Assembly: GCA_011620585.1 (NCBI GenBank)
Contig: WOYV01000050.1
Location: forward strand, 1 to 64,000
Direction: 5' to 3'
Origin: Draconibacterium sp.
GTDB lineage: Bacteria; Bacteroidota; Bacteroidia; Bacteroidales; Prolixibacteraceae
Length of the DNA: 64,000 nucleotides
Shown here in pieces: positions 45,781 to 55,631 of the stretch. The position numbers and the translations under genes were made by a program. The notes below the pieces were generated by a model. That model was not told the origin of the DNA and ran no database searches. It worked only from the letters and a program-made list of their open reading frames with translations. Each line of letters begins with the position of its first letter. Within the stretch, counting starts at the first letter, position 1.

Positions 45781-46803
45781 ATGATATTTGTAACAGGCGG
45801 TACAGGACTGGTAGGATCGCATTTATTACTTGAGCTTTGTAAAAGCGGCAGACAGGTGAAAGCATTAAAACGCGAAAGCAGCCTGCTGGACCAGGTACTG
45901 ACAATATTCTCGTATTACACTGATAATGCAAAGCAATTGTTCGACTCTATTGAATGGGTGGATGGGGATATTCTGGATTATTTCTCGCTTGAGCAACTTT
46001 TACAGGGTGTTACCGACATTTATCATTGTGCAGCCATTGTTTCGTTTGATAAAAAGGATCGGGACAGGATGATCTCGAACAATGTGGAAGGAACCTCAAA
46101 TTTGGTGAATGCTGCCATCGAAAACAACGTCAAAAAAATATGCCATGTAAGTTCTATTGCTGCTCTGGGCCGTTTGCAGGGAGGTCGGCTGGTTACCGAA
46201 GAAACCAATTGGGTTCCTACAAAGAAGAACTCAGCTTACTCCGAAAGCAAATTCTTTTCGGAAGCTGAAATCTGGAGAGGGATTGAGGAAGGCCTCGACG
46301 CTGTGATCGTAAATCCTTCGATAATCATAGGTCCCGGGAATTGGGAAAGCAGCAGTCCACGCATTTTTAAAACCGTGCATGAGGGGTTAAAATTCTATAC
46401 CCGGGGGGTAACCGGTTACGTGGATGTTAACGACGTTGTAAAAGCTATGGTTTCTCTGATGGATGAAGGTAATTTCGAAAAATGCAAAAACCAACGTTAT
46501 TTGTTGAATGCCGAAAACCTGAGTTACGAAGAAATATTTAATCAGATTGCAGATGCTATGTCAAAACCCGCGCCATCGGTTTATGCATCCTCTTTTATGG
46601 TAAGTGTTGCCTGGCGTCTTTTAGCTATCGGAAGTTTGTTTAGCAGAAAAACACCTGCAATTACAAAGGAAGTTGCCGCCGGCAGCTCGGAAGTGAATCG
46701 TTTTGACGGATCGAAAATTGAAAATGCCTTAAATTTCAGGTACACTCCGATCTCAGAATCGATTATTAAGACAGCCCGATATTTTAAGAATGGTATAGAA
46801 TAA
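45781..46803 (+). CDS. NAD-dependent epimerase/dehydratase (extended SDR)
   Basis: FVTGGTGLVGSHLLLEL, HVSSIAALG, YSESKFFSE. Confidence 0.9.
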   Translation: MIFVTGGTGLVGSHLLLELCKSGRQVKALKRESSLLDQVLTIFSYYTDNAKQLFDSIEWVDGDILDYFSLEQLLQGVTDIYHCAAIVSFDKKDRDRMISNNVEGTSNLVNAAIENNVKKICHVSSIAALGRLQGGRLVTEETNWVPTKKNSAYSESKFFSEAEIWRGIEEGLDAVIVNPSIIIGPGNWESSSPRIFKTVHEGLKFYTRGVTGYVDVNDVVKAMVSLMDEGNFEKCKNQRYLLNAENLSYEEIFNQIADAMSKPAPSVYASSFMVSVAWRLLAIGSLFSRKTPAITKEVAAGSSEVNRFDGSKIENALNFRYTPISESIIKTARYFKNGIE

Positions 46804-46809
46804 AAAAGA

Positions 46810-46837
46810 GCAGGTAAATTACCTGCCCTTAATTTTT
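46810..46837 (+). terminator. Rho-independent terminator
   Basis: gcaggtaa-a-ttacctgc followed by aattttt. Confidence 0.6.
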
Positions 46838-47299
46838 TACGTCCTGTTCTTTTATCCTCCGATATGAAATGCCCTTTCAGGCATCCGGTCCGATAACCGG
46901 TTAATTTCAATCAAAATGGTATAGTTCACTAACAATAAGTAGTCTCTATTTTCCCCCTTTTCAAACGAACGCTTTCGCTCACAGGAAAAGGGGCAACTCT
47001 TGTTCAAAAAGCTGCCCATAAAAAAAACAAAAAGATAAAAAATAAGGGTTTGTCCTTCAAAGTAACAAGTCTTTGTGGAGATTTCCAAATTTTTCTTACA
47101 AAAAATTATGTAACATAAGAACTAAGGCGAAGGGTGTAAGCATCTGTTAACTATTGATTTATCGTTTTTTCCACTATGGACAGAACTGTATTTCGCTTGT
47201 TTCGAACGAAGACTGAGTTGAAAAGAGTGATTTCATTTCGTTGAAAATTTTAACAATTGCTTACTTTAATTTTAGCTTTGTTGCTGAAACAATTTATAA

Positions 47300-47923
47300 A
47301 TGAAAGCAGATCTGACTGGCATTCGAAACATCATTTTTGATTTAGGGAATGTAATACTGAACCTCGATTTTAATGCCTCGATTCAGGCATTCCAGGCACT
47401 TGGACCTGATAAAGCGATGTTGGACCGTAAACTGGCATATGCCGATCCGGTATTTTACCAGCTCGAGATCGGTGAAATCAGTCCTGAGACATTTCGCAAA
47501 CGTTTGCGGCAAATTCTGAAAAGCCCGGAAGCCAGTGATCAGCAAATTGATGATGCATGGTATGCTATGATTCGGGATATTCCTGCCACGCGGGTAAAGA
47601 CGCTGCTGCAACTGGGTAACAAATACAGGCTGTTTTTATTTAGCAATACCAACGCAATTCATATCGGGCGTTTGTTGCCGGAGTTTAGAAAAGAAAATGG
47701 TATTGATTTTCCGTCCCTGTTCGAAAAGGTTTTTTATTCTCATGAAATACAGGCGCGAAAACCTGATTTGGAAGCTTTTCGAAAAGTGGTCGAACTTGCC
47801 GGTGTTATTCCCAGCGAAACATTTTTTATCGATGATCTCGAAAAAAATATTTTGGCAGCCAAAGAAGCCGGTCTCCGAACACTTTGGTTAAAAGAAGAAA
47901 TGGAACTGTCGGAACTATTTTAG
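47300..47923 (+). CDS. HAD-IA family hydrolase
   Basis: IIFDLGNVILNLD, FSNTNAIH, FIDDLEKNILAAKEAG. Confidence 0.88.
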   Translation: MKADLTGIRNIIFDLGNVILNLDFNASIQAFQALGPDKAMLDRKLAYADPVFYQLEIGEISPETFRKRLRQILKSPEASDQQIDDAWYAMIRDIPATRVKTLLQLGNKYRLFLFSNTNAIHIGRLLPEFRKENGIDFPSLFEKVFYSHEIQARKPDLEAFRKVVELAGVIPSETFFIDDLEKNILAAKEAGLRTLWLKEEMELSELF

Positions 47924-49141
47924 TATTCTGATGTCTTTAACCCGGATATCTTTAACTGGCCTCCACCGTTTGTCGGTCTCCACTTTGGCTATTTTGTCAA
48001 CCACTTCCATTCCCGAAACCACCTGTCCAAAAATAGTGTACGAACCATCGAGATGTGGCGCTCCGCCAACTGATTTGTAAACCTGTCGTTGTTCTTTCGA
48101 AAACGTATAATTGTTCTGAGTTTCCAAATCATCCAGTTCGTTATCAAAATATTTTCTGCCCGAAACAATGTAAAACTGCGAACCGTCGGAGCGGCGGCGT
48201 TCGTTGGCGGTGTCCGGTTTACGTGGCGACCCGATCATTCCACGTTTGTGATACAACCCGTCCACAACGTGAGCGGGGATGGTGTAACCGGGGCCTTTCC
48301 ACCCCACATTGTCGCCCGGCCTGGCGTAGCGTGTGTCGGCGGCTCCACTCTGGATTCCGAAATCGGCGATCACCCGGTGAATCAACAGGCTGTCGTAAAA
48401 ATCCTCCTTCACCAACCGAATAAAATTATCGCGGTATCCAGGGGTTTCGTTAAATAATTTAATGGTAATATTTCCATAGCCGGTTTCGATTACCAAGCCT
48501 TTGATCTTCATATTTTCGGCAGCAACTTTCGAATTTGCCGAAATTTTCAAGGTTTCCAGCAATTCGGGCTCCCCTTTTTTATTTTTAAGCATTTCAGAAA
48601 TGTAAAACGAAGGGGTGGCAAAACTTTGTTCCTCGTAATCCACTACTGCAGAAAATGCCACTCCGATTGCCTTTTTATTCGACACAAAAATCGGTGAGCC
48701 AAACTGCGACGAACGAATTCGGTTGGTAAGGCGATAAAGATTAATGCCTTTAACATTGGCCAGGTTGAGAACTTTGCCGGTAAAAAGCTGGGTGGTTTTG
48801 GATGTTTTTGGGGCAATGTACATGGTTTTGGCCGAACGTGGGATTTCTCCTTCTACCAGCACAATTGGTTCACGTTTTACACTATCGACTTCCAAAATGA
48901 TTAGATCGTTGATTCGGTCGAATGCTACAAAACGAGTGGCGGAATAAGTTTTATTTCCATCCAATGGCTGGATTTTAACTTCGGTTGCCTGGTTGACCAG
49001 TGAATATTTAGTAACCAGCAAATTCGCACCTACAAAAAACCCCTGTCCTTTTTCGAGTATTCTGCCGTTGTCATACGACTCGATCTTAGCTACCGAAGCC
49101 AGCATTTGTTCCCATTCGTCGATCTGATTTTCAGTGTTCAC
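47915..49141 (-). CDS. Trypsin-like (degenerate) domain fused to cyclophilin PPIase; true start probably upstream but frameshifted
   Basis: GQGFFVGANLLVTKYSLVNQ..FDRINDLIILEVD..QFGSPIFVSNKKAIGVAFS, then GYGNITIKLFNETPGYRDNFIRLV...GSQFYIVSG. Confidence 0.82.
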   Translation of the reverse strand: MNTENQIDEWEQMLASVAKIESYDNGRILEKGQGFFVGANLLVTKYSLVNQATEVKIQPLDGNKTYSATRFVAFDRINDLIILEVDSVKREPIVLVEGEIPRSAKTMYIAPKTSKTTQLFTGKVLNLANVKGINLYRLTNRIRSSQFGSPIFVSNKKAIGVAFSAVVDYEEQSFATPSFYISEMLKNKKGEPELLETLKISANSKVAAENMKIKGLVIETGYGNITIKLFNETPGYRDNFIRLVKEDFYDSLLIHRVIADFGIQSGAADTRYARPGDNVGWKGPGYTIPAHVVDGLYHKRGMIGSPRKPDTANERRRSDGSQFYIVSGRKYFDNELDDLETQNNYTFSKEQRQVYKSVGGAPHLDGSYTIFGQVVSGMEVVDKIAKVETDKRWRPVKDIRVKDIRILK

Positions 49142-49247
49142 AGGGCTTACCGACTTTGTATTTTTAGCAGCATTTTCTGTTTTTTGTTTTCGCCGTCACA
49201 CGAAAACAAAACCATTCCCAAGAATAATATGCAAACAAAATTTAGTT

Positions 49248-50057
49248 TCATTGGATCACTTTCACATGAATAACAACATTGGTGAAGGGACGGTTGTTTT
49301 CATCGGTTTTTAAGGCTGCAATTTTATCGATCACATCAAAACCTGAAATGCATTCGCCAAAAATGGTATATTTTCCATCGAGGTCGGGGTAGCCGCCAAC
49401 AGTGGTATATGCTTCGCGTTGCGCTTCGCTGAATGTCAATACGTCGGGTTCAAGCGTGTAGTCGGTTTCTATTTCGTTTTTAACCTGCTCTGCAAGTACC
49501 CGGAACTCCTTTACTTTCTTCTCATCTTTTAGTTTTTTAAGTTCATTGCGAACTTCTTCTGTCATGTGTTTCTGAACGATCTTATTCCGTATCGGACGGT
49601 TCACGGCCAACTCCATGGTATCAAGGGCCCCCGCGGTAAAAACACTTCCTTTAACGATGTAAAACTGAGAGATATCGGATTGTTTAAAAGGGTTGACTTC
49701 GTCGGGTTGGCGGGGTGCACACAACACCCCTTTCTTATGAAAATAGTGCGGAATAATTTCGTCATCAACGGTTTTGTCGGGATCGCCATAACCAATTCGT
49801 TTTCCGGGCGGCGCATTCCGGCTGCTTTTCGATCCTCCCTGTATTAAAAAGTCCTGAATCACCCGATAAAAAAGTGTTCCGTCGTAATATCCTTCGTTCA
49901 CGAGTTGAATAAAAGCATCGCGGTGTTTTGGCGTGTCGTCGTACAATCTGAACTGCATAGTGCCGAGGTTAGTAGAGACTTCCACAACCCTTGATTGGGC
50001 ATTCACCCTAAAAACCGAAAAGACAGATAAAAGAAATACGATAAAAATTTTGGACAT
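49248..50057 (-). CDS. Cyclophilin-type peptidylprolyl isomerase
   Basis: LGTMQFRLYDDTPKHRDAFIQLV, FYRVIQDFLIQGG, SQFYIVKGSVFT, FGECISGFDVIDKIA. Confidence 0.92.
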   Translation of the reverse strand: MSKIFIVFLLSVFSVFRVNAQSRVVEVSTNLGTMQFRLYDDTPKHRDAFIQLVNEGYYDGTLFYRVIQDFLIQGGSKSSRNAPPGKRIGYGDPDKTVDDEIIPHYFHKKGVLCAPRQPDEVNPFKQSDISQFYIVKGSVFTAGALDTMELAVNRPIRNKIVQKHMTEEVRNELKKLKDEKKVKEFRVLAEQVKNEIETDYTLEPDVLTFSEAQREAYTTVGGYPDLDGKYTIFGECISGFDVIDKIAALKTDENNRPFTNVVIHVKVIQ

Positions 50058-50060
50058 AAG

Positions 50061-50879
50061 CTATTTAATCACCTCCATTTCCATTTTTATATCATTTAGT
50101 GGGCGGTTGTTTTTATCGGTTTCGGCCGCTGCAATTTTATCGATTACATCGAATCCTTCCACCACTTCGCCAAACACAGTGTATTCGCCATCGAGCGAAG
50201 GATAACCCCCAACCGTTGTATATGCTTCGCGTTGTTCAGGAGTGAAAGCTATCGTCTCGTGAGTTGCCCACAAACTATCGGCCTGGGCACGAATTTCGGC
50301 TACCAGAACATTAAATCCATCCAGGTCGTTATTTTTTTTGCATTCGTTCAGTTCGTTAGCTGCCGCATCAAATTTCGTTTTGTAGAACTCGTTACGGGAC
50401 CGGTTGTTCAACGCCATTTCCATTGTATCGAGCGCACCTGCTGTCATAACTGCTCCCTGTACGATGTAAAACTGCGAACCGCTCGATCGTTTTTCGGGGT
50501 TCGATGGGCCTCCTGTACGAGCTGCTGCCAGCGCTCCCTTTTTATGAAAATATTTTGGTACAAATTCAGCAGGAATAGTGTATCCAACATTCCCCGAACC
50601 CAAACGTGCACCTGGCTGTGCGTTTTTCGAATCGGGATCGCCGCCCTGTATCATGAAGTTCTCCATCACACGATGAAAAAGCAGGCCGTTGTAAAAACCT
50701 TCATTTACCAGTTTGATGAAATTTTTTTGGTGCCCGGGTGTTTCATCGTAAAGTTTTAGTTTAATGTTGCCAAACTCAGTCTTTAACAAAACCAGCGTAT
50801 CTCCTCCTTTTTCGGCACGACCGCACGAAATCCCGATCCCGGTTAAAACGATTAACAATAAAGCAAGAAACTTCTTCAT
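50061..50879 (-). CDS. Cyclophilin-type peptidylprolyl isomerase, lipoprotein
   Basis: LLIVLTGIGISC lipobox; FHRVMENFMIQGGDP, SGSQFYIVQG. Confidence 0.93.
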   Translation of the reverse strand: MKKFLALLLIVLTGIGISCGRAEKGGDTLVLLKTEFGNIKLKLYDETPGHQKNFIKLVNEGFYNGLLFHRVMENFMIQGGDPDSKNAQPGARLGSGNVGYTIPAEFVPKYFHKKGALAAARTGGPSNPEKRSSGSQFYIVQGAVMTAGALDTMEMALNNRSRNEFYKTKFDAAANELNECKKNNDLDGFNVLVAEIRAQADSLWATHETIAFTPEQREAYTTVGGYPSLDGEYTVFGEVVEGFDVIDKIAAAETDKNNRPLNDIKMEMEVIK

Positions 50880-50936
50880 CTGAAATTATTTTGTTTAAAT
50901 TCAACCAACATTCAATTTTTCTGTAAAGATAAAAAG

Positions 50937-51863
50937 ATGAACAAAACTGCCTCAATTCTTCTTGTTTTCATCCTTTTTTTTTCGTGTAACGGTACTGATC
51001 GAAAAAACACGGCACAACAAACGGACCCTGCTTCAACCATCATTGTTGATGGAGAAAAGTATATTTCACAATTACCTGCCGCACTTACCGAGATTTCAGG
51101 GTTACTCATCTGGGATAATCTATTTTGGGGTTTTAACGACAGTGGAGGGGACGAAAAACTGTTGGGTTTTGATCGGGAGGGAGTCATTCAGAGAACCCTA
51201 AAAATTAAAAATTCGGATAACCACGACTGGGAATCGATCACGCAAGATGATGCTTTTATTTATGTCGGAGATTTTGGCAATAACAGGGGGAACCGCGAAG
51301 ATTTGTGCGTGTACAAAATCGCAAAAGACCTGGTTGGGAAAGGGGAAGAATCAGAAGTGGGAGCCATCAGGATCGATTATAACTATGCGTCGCAAGATGA
51401 ATTTTCTTTTGGTTTGAATTCCACGCCTTTTGATTGCGAAGCAATGGTTGAATTTAATGGAAACCTCTATTTGTTTTCAAAAAACTGGCAAACTCACACT
51501 ACCCAAATGTACAAGTTGTCAACTGCGGAAGGTAATTATCAGCTTGCACCGATCGATTCATTTAATGTAAATCTTCTGGTTACCGGAGCCGATGTCAATC
51601 CAGGAAAGAACAAGTTGGCTTTAATTGGTTATCTCGATTACAAAACTTACATGTGGGTATTTTCTGATTTCGAAGGCGATAATTTCTTTGGTGGAAAGAG
51701 CACATATTTTCATCTCAAAAATCTCGACGGAGCACAAACCGAAGGAATTTGTTTCCTAAATGATGAAACGGTTTTGATTTCGTGTGAGGATACTAAAACC
51801 GTTCCACAACAGGTTTTCCGTGTCGATCTTAAAAACGTTAAAAATGGAACACTTTCGAATTAG
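50937..51863 (+). CDS. Hypothetical lipoprotein, beta-propeller-like
   Basis: SILLVFILFFSC lipobox; FGFNDSGGDEKLLGFDREG, WESITQDDAFIYVGDFGNN. Confidence 0.7.
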   Translation: MNKTASILLVFILFFSCNGTDRKNTAQQTDPASTIIVDGEKYISQLPAALTEISGLLIWDNLFWGFNDSGGDEKLLGFDREGVIQRTLKIKNSDNHDWESITQDDAFIYVGDFGNNRGNREDLCVYKIAKDLVGKGEESEVGAIRIDYNYASQDEFSFGLNSTPFDCEAMVEFNGNLYLFSKNWQTHTTQMYKLSTAEGNYQLAPIDSFNVNLLVTGADVNPGKNKLALIGYLDYKTYMWVFSDFEGDNFFGGKSTYFHLKNLDGAQTEGICFLNDETVLISCEDTKTVPQQVFRVDLKNVKNGTLSN

Positions 51864-52380
51864 CGATAAAATCAGGCTTGAGCGGATCAAGCTTTCAATG
51901 GCGCCGCTTATTTTTGAAACTATTGGCCGCGACCGAAAATATCTCCGGGAATGGCTTCCTTTTGTGGATAGTATTCAAAACGTGGAAGATACCGGGGCCT
52001 TCATCCGCAGTATGGTAGCCGGGAGTAATAATCGTGACGATATTTACTGTATTTGGTATAACGAAGAATTTGCAGGTTTGATAGGATTTAAAGATACCGA
52101 CTACGTGAACCACAAAACTGAAATTGGTTATTGGTTAGCCGAAAAAATGCAACACAATGGAATTATTGTATCGTGTGTTGAGGTTTTGGTTCACCATGCT
52201 TTTAAGAAGCTGGGGATGAACCGCATTCAAATAAAAGTAGCCGAAAAAAATTCGAAAAGCGAAGCCATTCCACAAAAGCTTCATTTCCAGTTTGAAGGGG
52301 TTGAGCGAGCCGGCGAACGCCATCGGAATAAATATCTTAACCTGAAAATTTACAGCTTACTGGCCAGCGACCGTTATTAA
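51844..52380 (+). CDS. GNAT N-acetyltransferase (RimL-like)
   Basis: EHFRISDKIRLERI..EIGYWLAEKMQHNGIIVSCVEVLVHHAFKKLGMNRIQIKVAEKNSKSEAI; ATG at 51844. Confidence 0.9.
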   Translation: MEHFRISDKIRLERIKLSMAPLIFETIGRDRKYLREWLPFVDSIQNVEDTGAFIRSMVAGSNNRDDIYCIWYNEEFAGLIGFKDTDYVNHKTEIGYWLAEKMQHNGIIVSCVEVLVHHAFKKLGMNRIQIKVAEKNSKSEAIPQKLHFQFEGVERAGERHRNKYLNLKIYSLLASDRY

Positions 52381-52523
52381 TGGAGAATACAAAAAACCGT
52401 TTTGTGTTTAAAAAGTATACAAATGGTTAAAAATGGATTTATTGGGATTGAAAATCCGTATATGTCGTTGTAATTTCTTAATTTTGACCCAAATCTTCAT
52501 TTGTTCGAATTTATACGGAAAAC

Positions 52524-52790
52524 ATGAAAGTAGAAGTACTGGAAGAAAAATCAATCAGAAGAAACCTGTACAGGGTGCTTCGCAAGACAGGCGTTACGAA
52601 GGAGAGTATCTGTTTAAACGCTTCTTTCATTGAAGATCTGCATTTTGATAAAATCGACTGGAGTATTTTTACATATTACCTTGAACGCATTTTTGATATT
52701 TCGGTGAAAGATGAAGAATTAAACAAATTCGGAAACGTAAACGATACTTTGCATTATTTGCGCGGGGAGTTGCTTTACCTCTGTAATTGA
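52524..52790 (+). CDS. Acyl-carrier-protein-like protein lacking the attachment serine
   Basis: FIEDLHFDKIDWSIFTYYLERIFDISVKDEELNKFGNVNDTLHYL matches ACP helices II-IV with DSL replaced by DKI. Confidence 0.6.
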   Translation: MKVEVLEEKSIRRNLYRVLRKTGVTKESICLNASFIEDLHFDKIDWSIFTYYLERIFDISVKDEELNKFGNVNDTLHYLRGELLYLCN

Positions 52791-52891
52791 TTAACCTATT
52801 TCAACGATAGAAATGGGGCTCAAAAGTAGGGCCCTATTTTTTTGAACAATTTTGAGGCTGGCGTGTAATGTTGGTATTAATCTTAAATATT

Positions 52892-53707
52892 ATGGATAAA
52901 ATAGAAAACCTTTCAGAACAACTTTACAACATTGTAGTTGTATATGGTCCAAAGTTAGTAGGCGCCATAATCACCCTCATCATTGGTATGTGGATCATAT
53001 CAATAATTAGATCAACATTAAGAAAGCGATTCGAAAAACGAAATGTAGATACATCGCTTCGTGGCTTCCTAAACAGCATGATTGGGATTGTATTGAAAAT
53101 GATGTTGTGGATTAGTGTGATTGGAATGATGGGTGTGCAAATGACCTCATTTATTGCCATTTTGGGTGCGGCAGGTTTGGCTGTTGGGATGGCGCTTTCC
53201 GGTACTTTGCAGAATTTTGCAGGTGGTGTAATTATCCTGCTTTTTAAACCGTTTAAAGTAGGCGATTATATCGACGCACAGGGACATGCCGGGACTGTGA
53301 GCGAGATTCAAATTTTCAACACCATCCTGAAAACGCCGGATAATAAAACGATCATCATTCCAAACGGGGGGCTTTCAACCGGATCGATGACCAATTACTC
53401 GACTGAGCAGCAACGACGCGTTGATTTTACGTTTGGAATTGCTTATGGCGATGATGTGGAAAAGGCGAAACAAGTGCTGATGAAGCTGATTAAAGCTGAT
53501 GAACGTATTTTGAATGAACCGGCTGAACCGTTTATTGCAGTGAGTGAACTTGCAAACAGCTCCGTGAACCTGGTTGTGAGAGTTTGGGCTAATGCATCCA
53601 GCTACTGGGGAATTTATTTCGATATGCACGAAAAAGTATACAAGACTTTTGCAAAAGAAGGGTTACAGATTCCGTTTCCGCAAATGGATGTACATCTTCA
53701 GAAATAA
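52892..53707 (+). CDS. mscS: Small-conductance mechanosensitive channel
   Basis: GAAGLAVGMALSGTLQNFAGGVIILLFKPFKVGDYI. Confidence 0.92.
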   Translation: MDKIENLSEQLYNIVVVYGPKLVGAIITLIIGMWIISIIRSTLRKRFEKRNVDTSLRGFLNSMIGIVLKMMLWISVIGMMGVQMTSFIAILGAAGLAVGMALSGTLQNFAGGVIILLFKPFKVGDYIDAQGHAGTVSEIQIFNTILKTPDNKTIIIPNGGLSTGSMTNYSTEQQRRVDFTFGIAYGDDVEKAKQVLMKLIKADERILNEPAEPFIAVSELANSSVNLVVRVWANASSYWGIYFDMHEKVYKTFAKEGLQIPFPQMDVHLQK

Positions 53708-53729
53708 ATTAAAGAAAATACTCAGCAAG

Positions 53730-53766
53730 AGGCTGTTGGATTCTTTAAGAACAGCCTTTTCTTTTT
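53730..53766 (+). terminator. Rho-independent terminator
   Basis: aggctgtt...aacagccttttcttttt. Confidence 0.7.
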
Positions 53767-53929
53767 CGTGGGGTTGCCGGTAAATAAATGGAAAACCAGA
53801 ATATCTGCAGAGAAATCGTGCCGGGATTTATTCAGGTAACAATTTTGAATTAAATTTGTGGGTTCAAAAATTGGGGCAGTTTACTGCAACATTTTTCGAC
53901 TTTAGGAAAACAAGAAATTACAGAATGCC

Positions 53930-54334
53930 ATGAAAGTTTTACTCGGAATTATTTTATTGTTTGGATTTGTTGTTGCCATGGCAACGTGGATCGGCAATAA
54001 GTTCTCGCGAAAAAACAAGGAGTTGGAGCCGGAAGAGGAGGATAACTTTCAGATTCCGACTGGCTGTTGCGGGGCGCATGAAGTGTGCGATTTCGAAGAA
54101 ATGCTACAGAATCCAAACGAGATAATTTATTTTGAAGATGAAGATCTGGATCGTTTCAAAGATATTCCTGCCAATGGATACAACGATGCGCAGATAGATG
54201 AGTTCCGCGATGTTTTGTACACATTGAAAGACGACGAAATAAGAATTTGGTTGTTGAGCATCGAACGCCGCCAGATTCAATTGCCGGTCATACTTCGCCA
54301 GGAAGCACTTTTTATGGTTGCAGAAGCGTCCTGA
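53930..54334 (+). CDS. Hypothetical membrane-anchored protein with GCCGxHEVC motif
   Basis: N-terminal TM helix; PTGCCGAHEVCDFEEML. Confidence 0.65.
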   Translation: MKVLLGIILLFGFVVAMATWIGNKFSRKNKELEPEEEDNFQIPTGCCGAHEVCDFEEMLQNPNEIIYFEDEDLDRFKDIPANGYNDAQIDEFRDVLYTLKDDEIRIWLLSIERRQIQLPVILRQEALFMVAEAS

Positions 54335-54342
54335 TTTCTGGC

Positions 54343-54549
54343 TCAAATTAGCTTTATTTTTTCTCCCATTACTTCAATCACATCACCTGAAATAAGTTTG
54401 GCTCTTTTCCGAAGTTCGGTTTCTCCGTTTCGCAGTACTTCTCCTTCTTCCACCATAATCCTGGCATGTCCGCCAGTTTCGGCAATCCGAAGCAGTTTGA
54501 GAAGTTTCACCAGTTCGATGTATTCTTCATTGAGTTTAAATTCGCGCAT
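54343..54549 (-). CDS. S4 RNA-binding domain protein (YbcJ-like)
   Basis: EYIELVKLLKLLRIAETGGHARIMVEEGEVLRNGETELRKRAKLISGDVIEV. Confidence 0.85.
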   Translation of the reverse strand: MREFKLNEEYIELVKLLKLLRIAETGGHARIMVEEGEVLRNGETELRKRAKLISGDVIEVMGEKIKLI

Positions 54550-55631
54550 CAGGGTCCTATTTTTGATTTAATAGTTTCAGGAATGGCGTCTTTGTGAACC
54601 ATGATTGCAATGGTTTTTAAGCGCACGTAGTCTTCTGTCATGTGAAGATAGCCCCCGTAATCGTTGCTTTCGGCACTCCACGAATTTTTTGTGTAGAAAC
54701 AATTTCTGCCAGCCGAATCTTTCGAAAGTCCAACCAGGTGCATCAGGTGATCGTCGGTGGTACTCCGGTCGAAAAAGGTTTGCTGGCGCAGCTCCTGGCC
54801 AACTTTCCCGATTTGCTTTTCCGGCACATCGGCTTTGCCTTTTTTATGGGTAAATGTTTTCTCGCTGGTATCGCCGTCCCACGCTACCGTAAATCCGTTG
54901 TTTAATGCATAATTCATCACTTCTATAAGCTCGTCAATCGGGAGGTTGTAGTACAGTTCGTGCGCCCAGTTATCCGGAACTTCCAGAACAAATGGTTTGT
55001 AAAACGGATGATGTGCATAGGAAGTCAATTCCACGTAATCATCAGGATTAAGTTCAAAATGAGCGCGCAATTCTATGGGAGTTACTTTTCCATTGTCGGT
55101 TTGTATTTTCTTAGGAAGTTTGCCAAGGTGCTTATTCAGAATGGGTTGTAGCGATGAAACATCGGAGGCGTCGAAGTTTTCCTTTTTCTTGTTTAAGCCC
55201 TGAACTTCCGGTTCGAGTTCGGCAACTAAATCGCGATGGTTGTATTTCCCATCAATCTTTTCGCCGGGGAATTCGTCGAAAGTTGACAAACCTTTTTCGC
55301 GCAATACGTTCAGTACGTCGTGTGCCTGGCCACCTTGCCCGAAATTATTGTTTCCCTGGAAAAGCAAATATTGTCCAGCTTTATTCAGGTAGCCATAGTA
55401 CACAAAAAACATTTCCGAAAGTTTGGTTTCGGGGAACCCTTTGCGCATAATTTCCGATTCCAGGAAGCTGGTGGTGGTAAAACTCCAGCAGGTCCCGGTA
55501 CTTCCCTGGTTGGTAACCGGTGTGTGTGCAATTTCTTTAATAATGGTGAACTGTTCTTTGTCTTCTTGTGCAAGAAGTGTTGCCGACAACAATATCAGGA
55601 CAGTAAACAGTGTCGTATACTTCATCTTCAT
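54549..55631 (-). CDS. C1 family cysteine peptidase (bleomycin hydrolase-like)
   Basis: TPVTNQGSTGTCWSFTTTSFLESE, DDHLMHLVG, FYTKNSW. Confidence 0.88.
   Translation of the reverse strand: MKMKYTTLFTVLILLSATLLAQEDKEQFTIIKEIAHTPVTNQGSTGTCWSFTTTSFLESEIMRKGFPETKLSEMFFVYYGYLNKAGQYLLFQGNNNFGQGGQAHDVLNVLREKGLSTFDEFPGEKIDGKYNHRDLVAELEPEVQGLNKKKENFDASDVSSLQPILNKHLGKLPKKIQTDNGKVTPIELRAHFELNPDDYVELTSYAHHPFYKPFVLEVPDNWAHELYYNLPIDELIEVMNYALNNGFTVAWDGDTSEKTFTHKKGKADVPEKQIGKVGQELRQQTFFDRSTTDDHLMHLVGLSKDSAGRNCFYTKNSWSAESNDYGGYLHMTEDYVRLKTIAIMVHKDAIPETIKSKIGP

Noticed and set aside
46852-47088. 78-aa minus-strand ORF in the 46.8-47.3 kb gap
   Set aside because: No recognizable motif or convincing ribosome-binding context; left unannotated.
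48055-48457. Overlapping 122-aa plus-strand ORFs
   Set aside because: Antisense to the pseudoprotease-cyclophilin gene; low plausibility composition.
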